Assembly (NCBI RefSeq): GCF_003663825.1
Contig: NZ_RCCC01000001.1
Location: 442,501-506,500, forward strand
Direction of reading: 5' to 3'
From: Acidovorax sp. 106
Lineage (GTDB): Bacteria; Pseudomonadota; Gammaproteobacteria; Burkholderiales; Burkholderiaceae_C
Length of the DNA stretch: 64,000 nucleotides
The position numbers and the translations under genes were made by a program. Shown one piece after another: positions 22,035 to 30,041 of the stretch. The stretch's first letter is position 1. Each line of letters starts with the position of its first letter. Below the pieces are notes generated by a model that did no database searches, had not been told where the DNA came from, and saw only the letters and a list, made by a program, of their open reading frames with translations.

Positions 22035-22837
22035 CAGTGCCCGCCTCCGCCAGCAGCACCGACAGCCTGCATACGGGCGGCGGTTTGCGCCCAATACCCC
22101 AGATAATCGTGGTCTGTCAGGTCAACCTTCAGGGGCGTCATCGACACATGGCCCTGCGCCGTGGCATGGAAGTCCGTGCCCTCGGCATCGTCCTTGGCCG
22201 GCCCCGCGCCGCCGATCCAGTACATCACCTCGCCCCTAGGGCTTTCCTGCGTGATGACCCGCTCTGCAGCATGGCGACGCCCCAGGCGGCACAGCTTCAG
22301 AGGCTTGAGCGCTTGCAGCGGCATGTTGGGAATATTGACATTCAGCAGCCAAGGCGATGCCGCCGAAGACGCCACAGGGGCCACCAAATTGCTGTGCAGC
22401 AACTGCGCCACGATCTCACGCGCCTTGGCGGCTGCGGCGTCAATCTCGCCCCAACCCTTGTCCACCTGTGAAAAAGCGATGGCCGGAATACCGAACAGAT
22501 AGCCCTCCATCGCCGCCCCCACGGTGCCCGAGTAAATGGTGTCGTCGCCCATGTTGGCGCCGTTGTTGATGCCCGACACCACCAGATCGGGCCGATAACC
22601 CAGCAACCCCGTGAGCGCGATGTGCACGCAATCTGCGGGGGTGCCATTCACGTAGCGGAACCCGTTGGCCGCCTGGTGCACGTACAGGGGGGAATGCAGG
22701 GTCAGCGCGTTCGACTTGGCACTGTTGTTGTGCTCCGGGGCCACCACCTCAACGTCTGCCAGAGACTTGAGCGCCTCGTACAACGCCACAATTCCGGGCG
22801 CCTGGTAACCGTCGTCGTTGGAGATGAGAATTTTCAT
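22034..22837 (-). CDS. surE: 5'/3'-nucleotidase SurE
   Basis: 267 residues. Stationary-phase survival nucleotidase with N-terminal [12 protein letters not shown] (metal-binding Asp8-Asp9) and the [23 protein letters not shown] block. ATG at 22837 matches the family start [10 protein letters not shown]; the frame is open upstream to 23329 without similarity, so the upstream part is not counted. Confidence 0.95.
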   Translation of the reverse strand: MKILISNDDGYQAPGIVALYEALKSLADVEVVAPEHNNSAKSNALTLHSPLYVHQAANGFRYVNGTPADCVHIALTGLLGYRPDLVVSGINNGANMGDDTIYSGTVGAAMEGYLFGIPAIAFSQVDKGWGEIDAAAAKAREIVAQLLHSNLVAPVASSAASPWLLNVNIPNMPLQALKPLKLCRLGRRHAAERVITQESPRGEVMYWIGGAGPAKDDAEGTDFHATAQGHVSMTPLKVDLTDHDYLGYWAQTAARMQAVGAAGGGGH

Positions 22838-23080
22838 GGGGTACGGGTGCTGATTGCAGCGCATTGTAGGAGGGGTGCCCAAGAATGCCCCAAGTGGACA
22901 TTCGCTGCTTTGGCGATACAGATCAACCTGGGCCCAACCATCCTGGCCACGAAGCGACCCAGACCCATGCCAGCGCCTGCCGAGGGTCTTTGCGACCGGC
23001 TCCCGGGGGTCGCTCGTGGGACATCGACCCACCCCGGCCCCACCTATCATCCGCGCCCATAACGACCCAAGGAGACATCC

Positions 23081-24058
23081 ATGCACGCCTGGCTTTGCAC
23101 CAACCCCACTGGCGTAGACGCGCTGGCCTGGACAGAACTGCCCACGCCCACCCCCAAAGCGGGCGAGGTGCTCATCGAGATCAAGGCAGCCAGCCTGAAC
23201 TTCCCCGACCTGCTGATTGTGCAGAACAAATACCAGATGAAGCCACCGCTGCCGTTTGTACCGGGCTCTGAGTACGCGGGCACCGTAGTGGCCGTGGGCG
23301 ATGGCGTCAAGCACCTGCAGGTGGGGCAAAGCGTGGCCTGCCTCTCAGGCACCGGGGGCTTTGGCACCCACACCCTGGCGCCTGCGGCGCTGTGCATGCC
23401 GCTGCCCGCAGGATTTCCGGCGGTGGACGCTGCGGCCTTCATCATGATTTACGCCACCTCGCACCACGCCTTGGTAGACCGAGCCCAGCTCAAGGCAGGC
23501 GAAACCGTACTGGTGCTGGGCGCCGCCGGGGGCGTGGGCACCGCTGCCATCCAGATTGCCAAAGCCATGGGCGCCCGGGTGATTGCGGCCGCCTCCAGCG
23601 ATGAAAAGTGCGCGCTGTGCACCTCCATCGGAGCAGACGCCACCATCAACTACAGCAAAGAGAACCTGCGCGATGCCATCAAAGCGCTGACCGATGGCAA
23701 AGGCCCCGACGTGATCTATGACCCCGTGGGGGGCGACTTTGCCGAGCCCGCCTTCCGCTCCATCGCTTGGCGGGGCCGCTACCTGGTGGTGGGGTTTGCC
23801 TCGGGCCCCATCCCGGCACTGCCGTTCAACCTGGCCCTGCTCAAAGGGGCCTCCATCGTGGGTGTGTTCTGGGGCGACTTTGCCAAGCGGGAGCCCCAGG
23901 CCAATGCCGCCATGATGGCCGAGCTGGCCCAGTGGTATGGGCAGGGCAAGATCAAACCCGTGATTGACCGCACCATGCCCATGGCCGAGTTGCCCCAGGC
24001 TTACGCCCACATGGGCTCGCGGGGCGTCATGGGCAAGCTGGTCATGGTGAACGACTGA
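23081..24058 (+). CDS. NADPH:quinone oxidoreductase family protein (MDR superfamily)
   Basis: 325 residues, zinc-free medium-chain reductase. GroES-like N-terminal domain with [13 protein letters not shown], then a Rossmann domain with [21 protein letters not shown] (NADPH binding). Closest in style to quinone oxidoreductase Qor or an acryloyl/crotonyl reductase; the substrate cannot be told. AAGGAGACATCC precedes the ATG at 23081. First plus-strand gene, divergent from surE. Confidence 0.88.
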   Translation: MHAWLCTNPTGVDALAWTELPTPTPKAGEVLIEIKAASLNFPDLLIVQNKYQMKPPLPFVPGSEYAGTVVAVGDGVKHLQVGQSVACLSGTGGFGTHTLAPAALCMPLPAGFPAVDAAAFIMIYATSHHALVDRAQLKAGETVLVLGAAGGVGTAAIQIAKAMGARVIAAASSDEKCALCTSIGADATINYSKENLRDAIKALTDGKGPDVIYDPVGGDFAEPAFRSIAWRGRYLVVGFASGPIPALPFNLALLKGASIVGVFWGDFAKREPQANAAMMAELAQWYGQGKIKPVIDRTMPMAELPQAYAHMGSRGVMGKLVMVND

Positions 24059-24193
24059 CCGCCCGTGGTGCCGGCGGCCACGCCCCAGCCAGGGGCGTGC
24101 AGACGCCCCAAAGGCCACCAAAAGGCCACCGCGCCGCAGCAGGGCTGTGTCACACTCAGGCACCCTCGCTGTCCTTGATACTGGTGTTCGCAC

Positions 24194-25723
24194 ATGGCAG
24201 ACCGTCAACCTTACGAAATCGCGCGCGAAACGCTCAAACAACTGGCCACCCGCCGGCTGGCTCCCACGCCAGACAACTACTTGGCCATTTACGACGAGAT
24301 TGCAGGCACCCGCAGCAGCCAGCCCTTTCCTGATGCCCAGTTGAGCAGCATCCAGCGCCTGCTGCCGGCCCAAACACCGCCCCAAAAGCGGCTGCTCACC
24401 CAATTTGAGAGGGCCATCGCCACCAAAGACTGGTCGGCCCTGCAAAGCGTGCTGGTGGGCTACGCCAACCTGGGGCTGAGCCCCGTGGCTGCGGCACCCG
24501 TCGCCGCGCCAGAGGGAGCAGCCAGCGGCGTGCTGCCCCCCGACTTTGCCGAGCTGCTGGCCCGCCTCATCGACAACACCCTGCCCGCCCTGGGCGAAGA
24601 CGATGCACGCGTGCACGACATGGCCGGGCAGCTCACCGGCTTTTTGCGCGAGCCTGCGCCGCCACTGTCCACCGTGCAACTCATGCTGGGCAACTTCACC
24701 TACCGCCTGTCGTTCGCCACCGAAGACCAAGCCGCCATCCGCGCCAGCCTGCTGCAATTGCTGCACATGGTGTTTGAGAACATTGCCGTGCTCAGCGTGG
24801 ACGACCGCTGGCTGCGAGGGCAGGCCGAGGCGCTGATGGCGGCCTCGACTCCGCCGCTCACGCTGCGCCGCCTGGACGACGTGCAACTGCGCCTGAAGGA
24901 CGTGATCTTCAAGCAAACCGAAGCCAAGGCCCGCACGGCCGAGGCTCAGGAGCAGATGAAGGACCTGCTGGCCACCTTCATCGAGCGCCTCGCGCAGATG
25001 ACGGCCTCCAGCACCACCTACCACGACACCATGGAGCGCTGCGCCGACTTGATCGGCAAGGCCAACAACCTCCAGGAAATCGCTCCGGTGCTCGAAGAGG
25101 TCATGACCGCCACCCGCGCCATGGCCCTGGACACCAAACTCACCCACACCGAGCTGCAAGAACTGCGCGAGCGCACCGACGCCAAGCACGCCGAAGTAGC
25201 CAAGCTGCAGCAAGAGCTGGACCGCGCCAGCGCCCAGGCACGGCACGACCCGCTGACCGGCACCCTCAACCGCAAAGGGCTGGACGAGGCCATGGAGCGC
25301 GAGGTGGCACGTGCCCGCCGCATGGGCAACCCCCTGTGTGTGGCGCTGCTGGACATCGACAACTTCAAGAACATCAACGACCGACTGGGCCACACCGTGG
25401 GCGACGCGGCTTTGGTGCACCTGGCGCAAGTCACCCGCGAAGTGATGCGCCCCCAGGATCTGCTGGCCCGCTACGGCGGCGAGGAATTCGTGCTGCTGCT
25501 GCCCGACACCAACGTGGACAGCGGCGTGGCCGCCATGACGCGGCTGCAACGCGAGCTGACCACGCGCTTTTTCTTGCAGGGCAGCGAAAAGATCCTCATC
25601 ACCTTCAGCGCGGGCGTGGCACAACTGCACGACAGTGAAACCAGCGTGGACGCCCTCAAGCGGGCCGACCAGAGCATGTACCTGGCCAAGCGCTCGGGCA
25701 AAAACCGGGTGATGGCCGCGTGA
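24194..25723 (+). CDS. diguanylate cyclase with GGDEF domain
   Basis: 509 residues. The C-terminal GGDEF domain (about 350-509) carries GGEEF and the inhibitory I-site RPQD five residues before it, so it should make cyclic di-GMP and be product-inhibited. The first 330 residues are helical, with a coiled coil just before the GGDEF domain (LRERTDAKHAEVAKLQQEL), and show no membrane segment or known sensor, so the signal is unknown and probably cytosolic. Confidence 0.9.
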   Translation: MADRQPYEIARETLKQLATRRLAPTPDNYLAIYDEIAGTRSSQPFPDAQLSSIQRLLPAQTPPQKRLLTQFERAIATKDWSALQSVLVGYANLGLSPVAAAPVAAPEGAASGVLPPDFAELLARLIDNTLPALGEDDARVHDMAGQLTGFLREPAPPLSTVQLMLGNFTYRLSFATEDQAAIRASLLQLLHMVFENIAVLSVDDRWLRGQAEALMAASTPPLTLRRLDDVQLRLKDVIFKQTEAKARTAEAQEQMKDLLATFIERLAQMTASSTTYHDTMERCADLIGKANNLQEIAPVLEEVMTATRAMALDTKLTHTELQELRERTDAKHAEVAKLQQELDRASAQARHDPLTGTLNRKGLDEAMEREVARARRMGNPLCVALLDIDNFKNINDRLGHTVGDAALVHLAQVTREVMRPQDLLARYGGEEFVLLLPDTNVDSGVAAMTRLQRELTTRFFLQGSEKILITFSAGVAQLHDSETSVDALKRADQSMYLAKRSGKNRVMAA

Positions 25724-25726
25724 CCC

Positions 25727-25820
25727 CAAGGCCCCCTGAGTCGCCTGCGGCGCCTTCCCCCACCGGGGGACGCCGCCAGCGCGGCGGGGCGGCCCTTGCG
25801 CGGCGGCTGCGCGCCTCGGC
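25727..25820. repeat. GC-rich intergenic repeat downstream of the diguanylate cyclase gene
   Basis: The stretch CCCCCTGAGTCGCCTGCGGC, then CTTCCCCCACCGGGGGACG, then GCGGCGGGGCGGCCC resembles an intergenic sequence I recall as frequent in Comamonadaceae. It contains a CCCCC/GGGGG hairpin and further GC palindromes. Only one copy is in this window, so its repeat nature here rests on recollection. Confidence 0.45.
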
Positions 25821-25910
25821 CGCGCGATTTTGAAGCGCCGCGGACTGCAACCACCGCCCTGAAGCTGCAAACGGAGTCAGCAAGGGAACAACACAGCCCC
25901 GGAGCCTGCC

Positions 25911-27497
25911 ATGCCCCCCAAGCAGAGACGACTCTTTTTGCAGCGCGCCGCCCTCGCCGCAGCCGCCACCACCCTGCCCCGCTGGGCCTGGGTGCAAACC
26001 GCGCACCTGGCGGACGACCCCTTTGCCCTAGGGGTGGCCAGTGGCGACCCGACCCCTGATGGCGTGGTGCTGTGGACGCGCCTCATCGCCCCGCCCGGCC
26101 AGCCCCTGCCCGAGCAAACGGTGCACTGGGAAGTCGCCCACGACGAGGGCTTTCAACGCCTCGTGCAAAAAGGCCAGGCCACCGCCAGCCCTGAGCGGGG
26201 CCACAGCGTGCATGTGGAGGTGCAAGGACTGGAGCCCGCCCGGTGGTACCACTACCGTTTTTTGCTGGGGCAGGCCACCAGCGCCACCGGGCGCACCCGC
26301 ACCGCACCGGCGGCTGACGCCCTGGTGGCCAGGCTGCGCGTGGCCTTTGCCTCGTGCCAGCGGTGGGAGCATGGCCACTACGCCGCCTGGCGCCACCTGT
26401 GCGCCGATCAGCCGGAGCTGGTGCTCTTTTTGGGCGACTACATCTACGAATACGCCACGCCCAAAAACACCGATGGGCTGGCACGCACCCACAGCCTGCG
26501 CCACGCCACCACGCTGACCGACTACCGCGACCGTTACGCACTGCACAAAAGCGACCCGGCCCTGCAAGCCGCCCACGCCGCCTGCCCCTGGGCCGTGACC
26601 TGGGACGACCACGAGGTGCAAAACGACTACGCGGGCGGCCGCAACGGCCAGGGCGATGAGGGTGATGCCAGAGCCTTCCTGGTGCAGCGTTCCGCCGCAT
26701 GGCAGGCGTTCTACGAAAACATGCCCTTGCGCGCCAGCAGCCTGGTCGATGCGCAGTTTGGGCAGTTTGGACAACTGCAGGTGTACCGCCGCCTGCGCTG
26801 GGGGCGACTGGCCCAGCTGCACCTGCTGGACGACCGCCAATACCGCGCCCTGCAAGCCTGCCGCAAACCGGGTGCCAGCAACGCAGGCACCGTGCGCCCA
26901 GGCGACTGCGCCGAGCTGGCCAACCCCGCTCGCAGCCTGCTAGGCCCTGCGCAAGAGCAATGGCTGGACACCGGCCTGGCCGCAGACGCCCAAAGCGACC
27001 GCACCCGCTGGAGCGTGCTGGCCCAGCAAACCCTGTTCTCGCCGCGCCACTACCCCAGCGGCCAGGTCGCCACCGATGGGTGGGACGGCTACCCCGCAGC
27101 GCGCGAGCGCCTGCTGCAATCGGTGCAACGCCACCGGCCGCGCAACACCGTGCTGCTGGGCGGCGACATCCACCAGAACTATGTGTGCAATGTGCATGCC
27201 CCTGGCGCGGGCGCCAGCGGTGGCAGCCTGCCGGTGCTGGCCAGCGAGTTCTGCGGCACCTCCATCAGCTCACGCTCTGGCACCACGCAAGACAAGGTGG
27301 ACGCCATCGCCCGCCACAACCCCCATGTGCTGCTGGCCCGTTGCGAACAACGTGGCTACGGCCTGGCCGACATCACCCCCACGCGCTGGACCACCACCTT
27401 GCGCGTGCTGGACAACCCGATGGACGCGGCCAGCACCGCCAGCACCCAGGCCCGCTTTGTGGTGGAAGACCGCAAGCCGGGGCCTGTGGCGGCGTAG
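25911..27497 (+). CDS. phoD: alkaline phosphatase D (PhoD family), Tat-exported
   Basis: 528 residues. Tat signal RRLFLQ at 6-11 with a short hydrophobic stretch, a PhoD N-terminal domain (FALGVASGDPTPDGVVLWTRL), then the metallophosphatase core with FLGDYIYEY, TWDDHEVQNDY and LLGGDIHQNYV metal-ligand blocks. Calcium/iron-dependent phosphodiester and monoester hydrolysis in the periplasm is typical. GGAG lies six bases before the ATG. No Pho box was recognised. Confidence 0.92.
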   Translation: MPPKQRRLFLQRAALAAAATTLPRWAWVQTAHLADDPFALGVASGDPTPDGVVLWTRLIAPPGQPLPEQTVHWEVAHDEGFQRLVQKGQATASPERGHSVHVEVQGLEPARWYHYRFLLGQATSATGRTRTAPAADALVARLRVAFASCQRWEHGHYAAWRHLCADQPELVLFLGDYIYEYATPKNTDGLARTHSLRHATTLTDYRDRYALHKSDPALQAAHAACPWAVTWDDHEVQNDYAGGRNGQGDEGDARAFLVQRSAAWQAFYENMPLRASSLVDAQFGQFGQLQVYRRLRWGRLAQLHLLDDRQYRALQACRKPGASNAGTVRPGDCAELANPARSLLGPAQEQWLDTGLAADAQSDRTRWSVLAQQTLFSPRHYPSGQVATDGWDGYPAARERLLQSVQRHRPRNTVLLGGDIHQNYVCNVHAPGAGASGGSLPVLASEFCGTSISSRSGTTQDKVDAIARHNPHVLLARCEQRGYGLADITPTRWTTTLRVLDNPMDAASTASTQARFVVEDRKPGPVAA

Positions 27498-27523
27498 GCC
27501 TGCGGTGCCAGATGGCTGCAAAT

Positions 27524-27577
27524 GCTATCAAATGAATAGCTTCTAGCGCTTATCAATCAAGCGCTAGGGGCCAAAAT
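27524..27577 (+). repeat. double-hairpin intergenic element, copy 1
   Basis: Hairpin one is GCTAT-7-ATAGC (27524-27540). Hairpin two is a perfect 9-bp stem CTAGCGCTT (27543-27551) / AAGCGCTAG (27559-27567), followed by GGGCCAAAA. This is the best-preserved of six copies and serves as the reference orientation. Confidence 0.85.
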
Positions 27578-27673
27578 CATTGAAACCTCAGCCCCTCTCA
27601 GCCTGCCCCAACGCTGGTGCCAGACGATTGCGACGCTTCAGCAAGGCGCTGCTGCGCAATTTTTAACAAAAAG

Positions 27674-27722
27674 AGGGTTTAGCGCCCATCAAATAAGCGC
27701 GAGCAGCTATCAAAAAATGAGC
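27674..27722 (-). repeat. double-hairpin intergenic element, copy 2
   Basis: On the minus strand it reads GCTCATTTTTTGATAGCT, then GCTCGCGCTTATTTGATGG, then GCGCTAAACCC, aligning with copy 1. The left arm of hairpin one is GCTCA, as in copy 4. Orientation is opposite to copy 1. Confidence 0.7.
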
Positions 27723-27831
27723 AATCATGGCAAGATTGCCCGCTCTGGAGAACCTGCCAACGATCTCGCAAGAGGTCGTGACCCGGTTCTTGCCGCCTTG
27801 CGGCCCCTCCACCCTGTTGCCCCGCACCACC

Positions 27832-28269
27832 ATGCACACCACGCCCCGCCGCTGTCCGACCCTGTCCCTACCTTCCCGCCCTGCATTGCGCACCGCCTGC
27901 CTGGCGGCCACGCTGTGGGCGCTGGCGGGCTACAGCGCAGCAGGCAGCCTGCCAGCAGCCGCCAAGGCCGAGGTCAACACCCTGCTCACCCGGCTGCAAA
28001 CGTCTGGCTGCGAATTCAACCGCAATGGCTCTTGGTACACAGGGGCCGAGGCCAAGGCGCATTTGCTCAAAAAGCTGGATTACCTGGACGGCAAGAACGC
28101 GGTGCAAACCACCGAGCAGTTCATTGAGCTGGGGGCCTCGTCCAGCAGCGCCAGCGGCAAGGCCTACCAGGTGCGCTGCGCCGGGGCGGCGGCGGTGGAC
28201 GCCGGGCCCTGGCTCAAGGGCGAGCTCAAAGCCTTGCGCTCAGGCGCTGCGGCGCCTGCGGCCAAGTAA
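27832..28269 (+). CDS. small exported protein, DUF5329-like
   Basis: 145 residues from ATG 27832. A signal peptide (ALRTACLAATLWALAGYSAAG) is followed by a compact domain with a helix KAEVNTLLTRLQTSGCEFNRNGSWYTGAEAKAHLLKKLDYL and two cysteines (in SGCEFNR and QVRCAG) that could form a disulfide in the periplasm. It resembles DUF5329 proteins, whose function is unknown. The frame is open upstream to 27727, but that part is not signal-like. Confidence 0.7.
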   Translation: MHTTPRRCPTLSLPSRPALRTACLAATLWALAGYSAAGSLPAAAKAEVNTLLTRLQTSGCEFNRNGSWYTGAEAKAHLLKKLDYLDGKNAVQTTEQFIELGASSSSASGKAYQVRCAGAAAVDAGPWLKGELKALRSGAAAPAAK

Positions 28270-28279
28270 GCCCCGCCCC

Positions 28280-29926
28280 TCACACATCAATCGCGCTGGC
28301 CGACCCAGCCTGCTTGCGCAGCTCAAACTTCTGAATCTTGCCCGTGCTGGTCTTGGGCAGCTCGCCAAACACCACGGCGCGGGGCACCTTGAAGCCAGCC
28401 AGGTGCTTCTTGCAGTGGGCCACGATGTCTTCGGGGGTGGCGGTGGCCCCAGCCTTCAGCTCCACAAAGGCGCAGGGGGTTTCGCCCCACTTGGCGTCGG
28501 GCTTGGCCACCACGGCGGCGGCCAGCACGTCGGGGTGGCGGTAGAGCACATCTTCGACCTCGATGGACGAGATGTTCTCGCCGCCCGAGATGATGATGTC
28601 TTTGCTGCGGTCCTTGATCTTGATGTAGCCATCGGGATACTGCACGGCCAGGTCGCCGCTATGGAACCAGCCGCCGCGAAAGGCGTCTTCGGTGGCCTTG
28701 AGGTTCTTCAGGTAGCCCTTCATGGCGATGTTGCCCCGGAACATGATCTCGCCCATGGTCTCGCCGTCGTGCGGCACGGGCTGCAGGGTTTCAGGGTCCA
28801 GCACGCGCACATCGCGCTGCAGGTGGTAGCGCACGCCCTGGCGGGCGTTGAGGCGGGCGCGCTCGCCAATATCCAAAGCATCCCACGCCTCGTGCTTGGC
28901 GCACACGGTGGCCGGGCCATACACCTCGGTCAGGCCGTACACGTGGGTCAAATCGAACCCCATCTTCTCCATGCCCTCGATCATCGAGGCCGGAGGGGCA
29001 GCGCCCGCCACCATGGCCTTGACGCCTGCGGGCACGCCCACCTTCATCGCATCGGGGGCGTTGACCAGCAAGCCGTGCACGATGGGCGCGCCACAGTAGT
29101 GCGTAACGCCGTGGTGGCGAATGGCGTCAAAGATCGCCTGTGCTTCCACGCGGCGCAGGCACACATTGACGCCCGCGCGCGCCGCAATCGTCCACGGAAA
29201 GCACCAGCCGTTGCAGTGGAACATGGGCAGCGTCCACAAGTACACGGCGTGCTTGGGCATGTCCCACTCCAGCACATTGCTGATGGCATTGGTGGCCGCG
29301 CCCCGGTGGTGGTAGACCACGCCTTTGGGGTTGCCGGTGGTGCCGCTGGTGTAGTTCAGGGCAATGGCATCCCACTCGTCGCCGGGCAGCTCCCAGGCAA
29401 ACTGCGCGTCACCACTGGCCACAAAGGCTTCGTAGTCTGGGCCCGGCAAGGTCTGGGCTGGCGCGCCGTACAGGTCGTCATGCACCTGCACCACCAGCAG
29501 CGGGGCGGTGGACTGGCGCAGCGCCAGGGCCTTGGCCAGGGTGGCGGTGAACTCCGGGTCCACGATCACGGCCCGGGCCTCGCCGTGGTCCAGCATGAAG
29601 GCGATGGTCTCGGGGTCCAGCCGGGTGTTCAGGGCATTGAGCACGGCCCCGGCCATCGGCACGCCAAAGTGGGCCTCGACCATGGGCGGGGTGTTGGGCA
29701 GCATCACCGCCACGGTGTCGTTTTTGCCGATGCCGCTGCGCTGCAAGGCGCTGGCCAGCTGGCGGCAGCGGGCGTAGGTCTGCCCCCAGGTCTGGCGCTG
29801 CGCACCGTGCACGATGGCCAGGCGGTCGGGGTAGACCTCAGCCGCCCGCTCCAGAAAGCCCAACGGGGACAGGGGCGCAAAGTTGGCCGGGTTGCGCGGC
29901 AGGTGCTGGTCGTACGCAGAGGTCAT
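28280..29926 (-). CDS. acyl-CoA synthetase (AMP-binding)
   Basis: 548 residues of the ANL superfamily. ATP-binding YTSGTTGNPKGVVYHHRG, the hinge region IKIKDRSKDIIISGGENIS, and the C-terminal catalytic lysine motif KTSTGKIQKFELR. It activates a carboxylate to its CoA thioester. The N-terminal RNPANFAPLSPLGFLERAA is shared by medium-chain (AlkK-like) and methylmercaptopropionate (DmdB-like) ligases, so the substrate is open. ATG at 29926 with AAGGA eight bases upstream is chosen; ATG 29935 is possible. Divergent from dnaG. Confidence 0.9.
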   Translation of the reverse strand: MTSAYDQHLPRNPANFAPLSPLGFLERAAEVYPDRLAIVHGAQRQTWGQTYARCRQLASALQRSGIGKNDTVAVMLPNTPPMVEAHFGVPMAGAVLNALNTRLDPETIAFMLDHGEARAVIVDPEFTATLAKALALRQSTAPLLVVQVHDDLYGAPAQTLPGPDYEAFVASGDAQFAWELPGDEWDAIALNYTSGTTGNPKGVVYHHRGAATNAISNVLEWDMPKHAVYLWTLPMFHCNGWCFPWTIAARAGVNVCLRRVEAQAIFDAIRHHGVTHYCGAPIVHGLLVNAPDAMKVGVPAGVKAMVAGAAPPASMIEGMEKMGFDLTHVYGLTEVYGPATVCAKHEAWDALDIGERARLNARQGVRYHLQRDVRVLDPETLQPVPHDGETMGEIMFRGNIAMKGYLKNLKATEDAFRGGWFHSGDLAVQYPDGYIKIKDRSKDIIISGGENISSIEVEDVLYRHPDVLAAAVVAKPDAKWGETPCAFVELKAGATATPEDIVAHCKKHLAGFKVPRAVVFGELPKTSTGKIQKFELRKQAGSASAIDV

Positions 29927-30041
29927 CACATCCATCCTTGGGCAAAAAACAGGTAATTTCCCATTACAGCCCCCCGGGCTGACAGCGCGCTGAAAGCGCC
30001 CTGGCCGCAATTTACGGCGACCCGCCCGGGAAGCACCACGC

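Larger units (their letters stand above)
27498..27831. other. intergenic region holding two oppositely oriented repeats
   Basis: The 334 bp between phoD and the small exported protein hold two copies of the double-hairpin element (27524-27577 and 27674-27722) in opposite orientation about 95 bp apart. I see no gene in it. A frame open from 27727 leads into the next gene but lacks family features. Confidence 0.6.

Noticed and set aside
23345..25870. 841-codon frame antisense to the reductase and cyclase genes
   Set aside because: Crosses two real genes and their gap; no recognisable protein.
28025..29956. 643-codon plus-strand frame over the acyl-CoA synthetase
   Set aside because: Shadow frame beginning inside the small exported protein gene.
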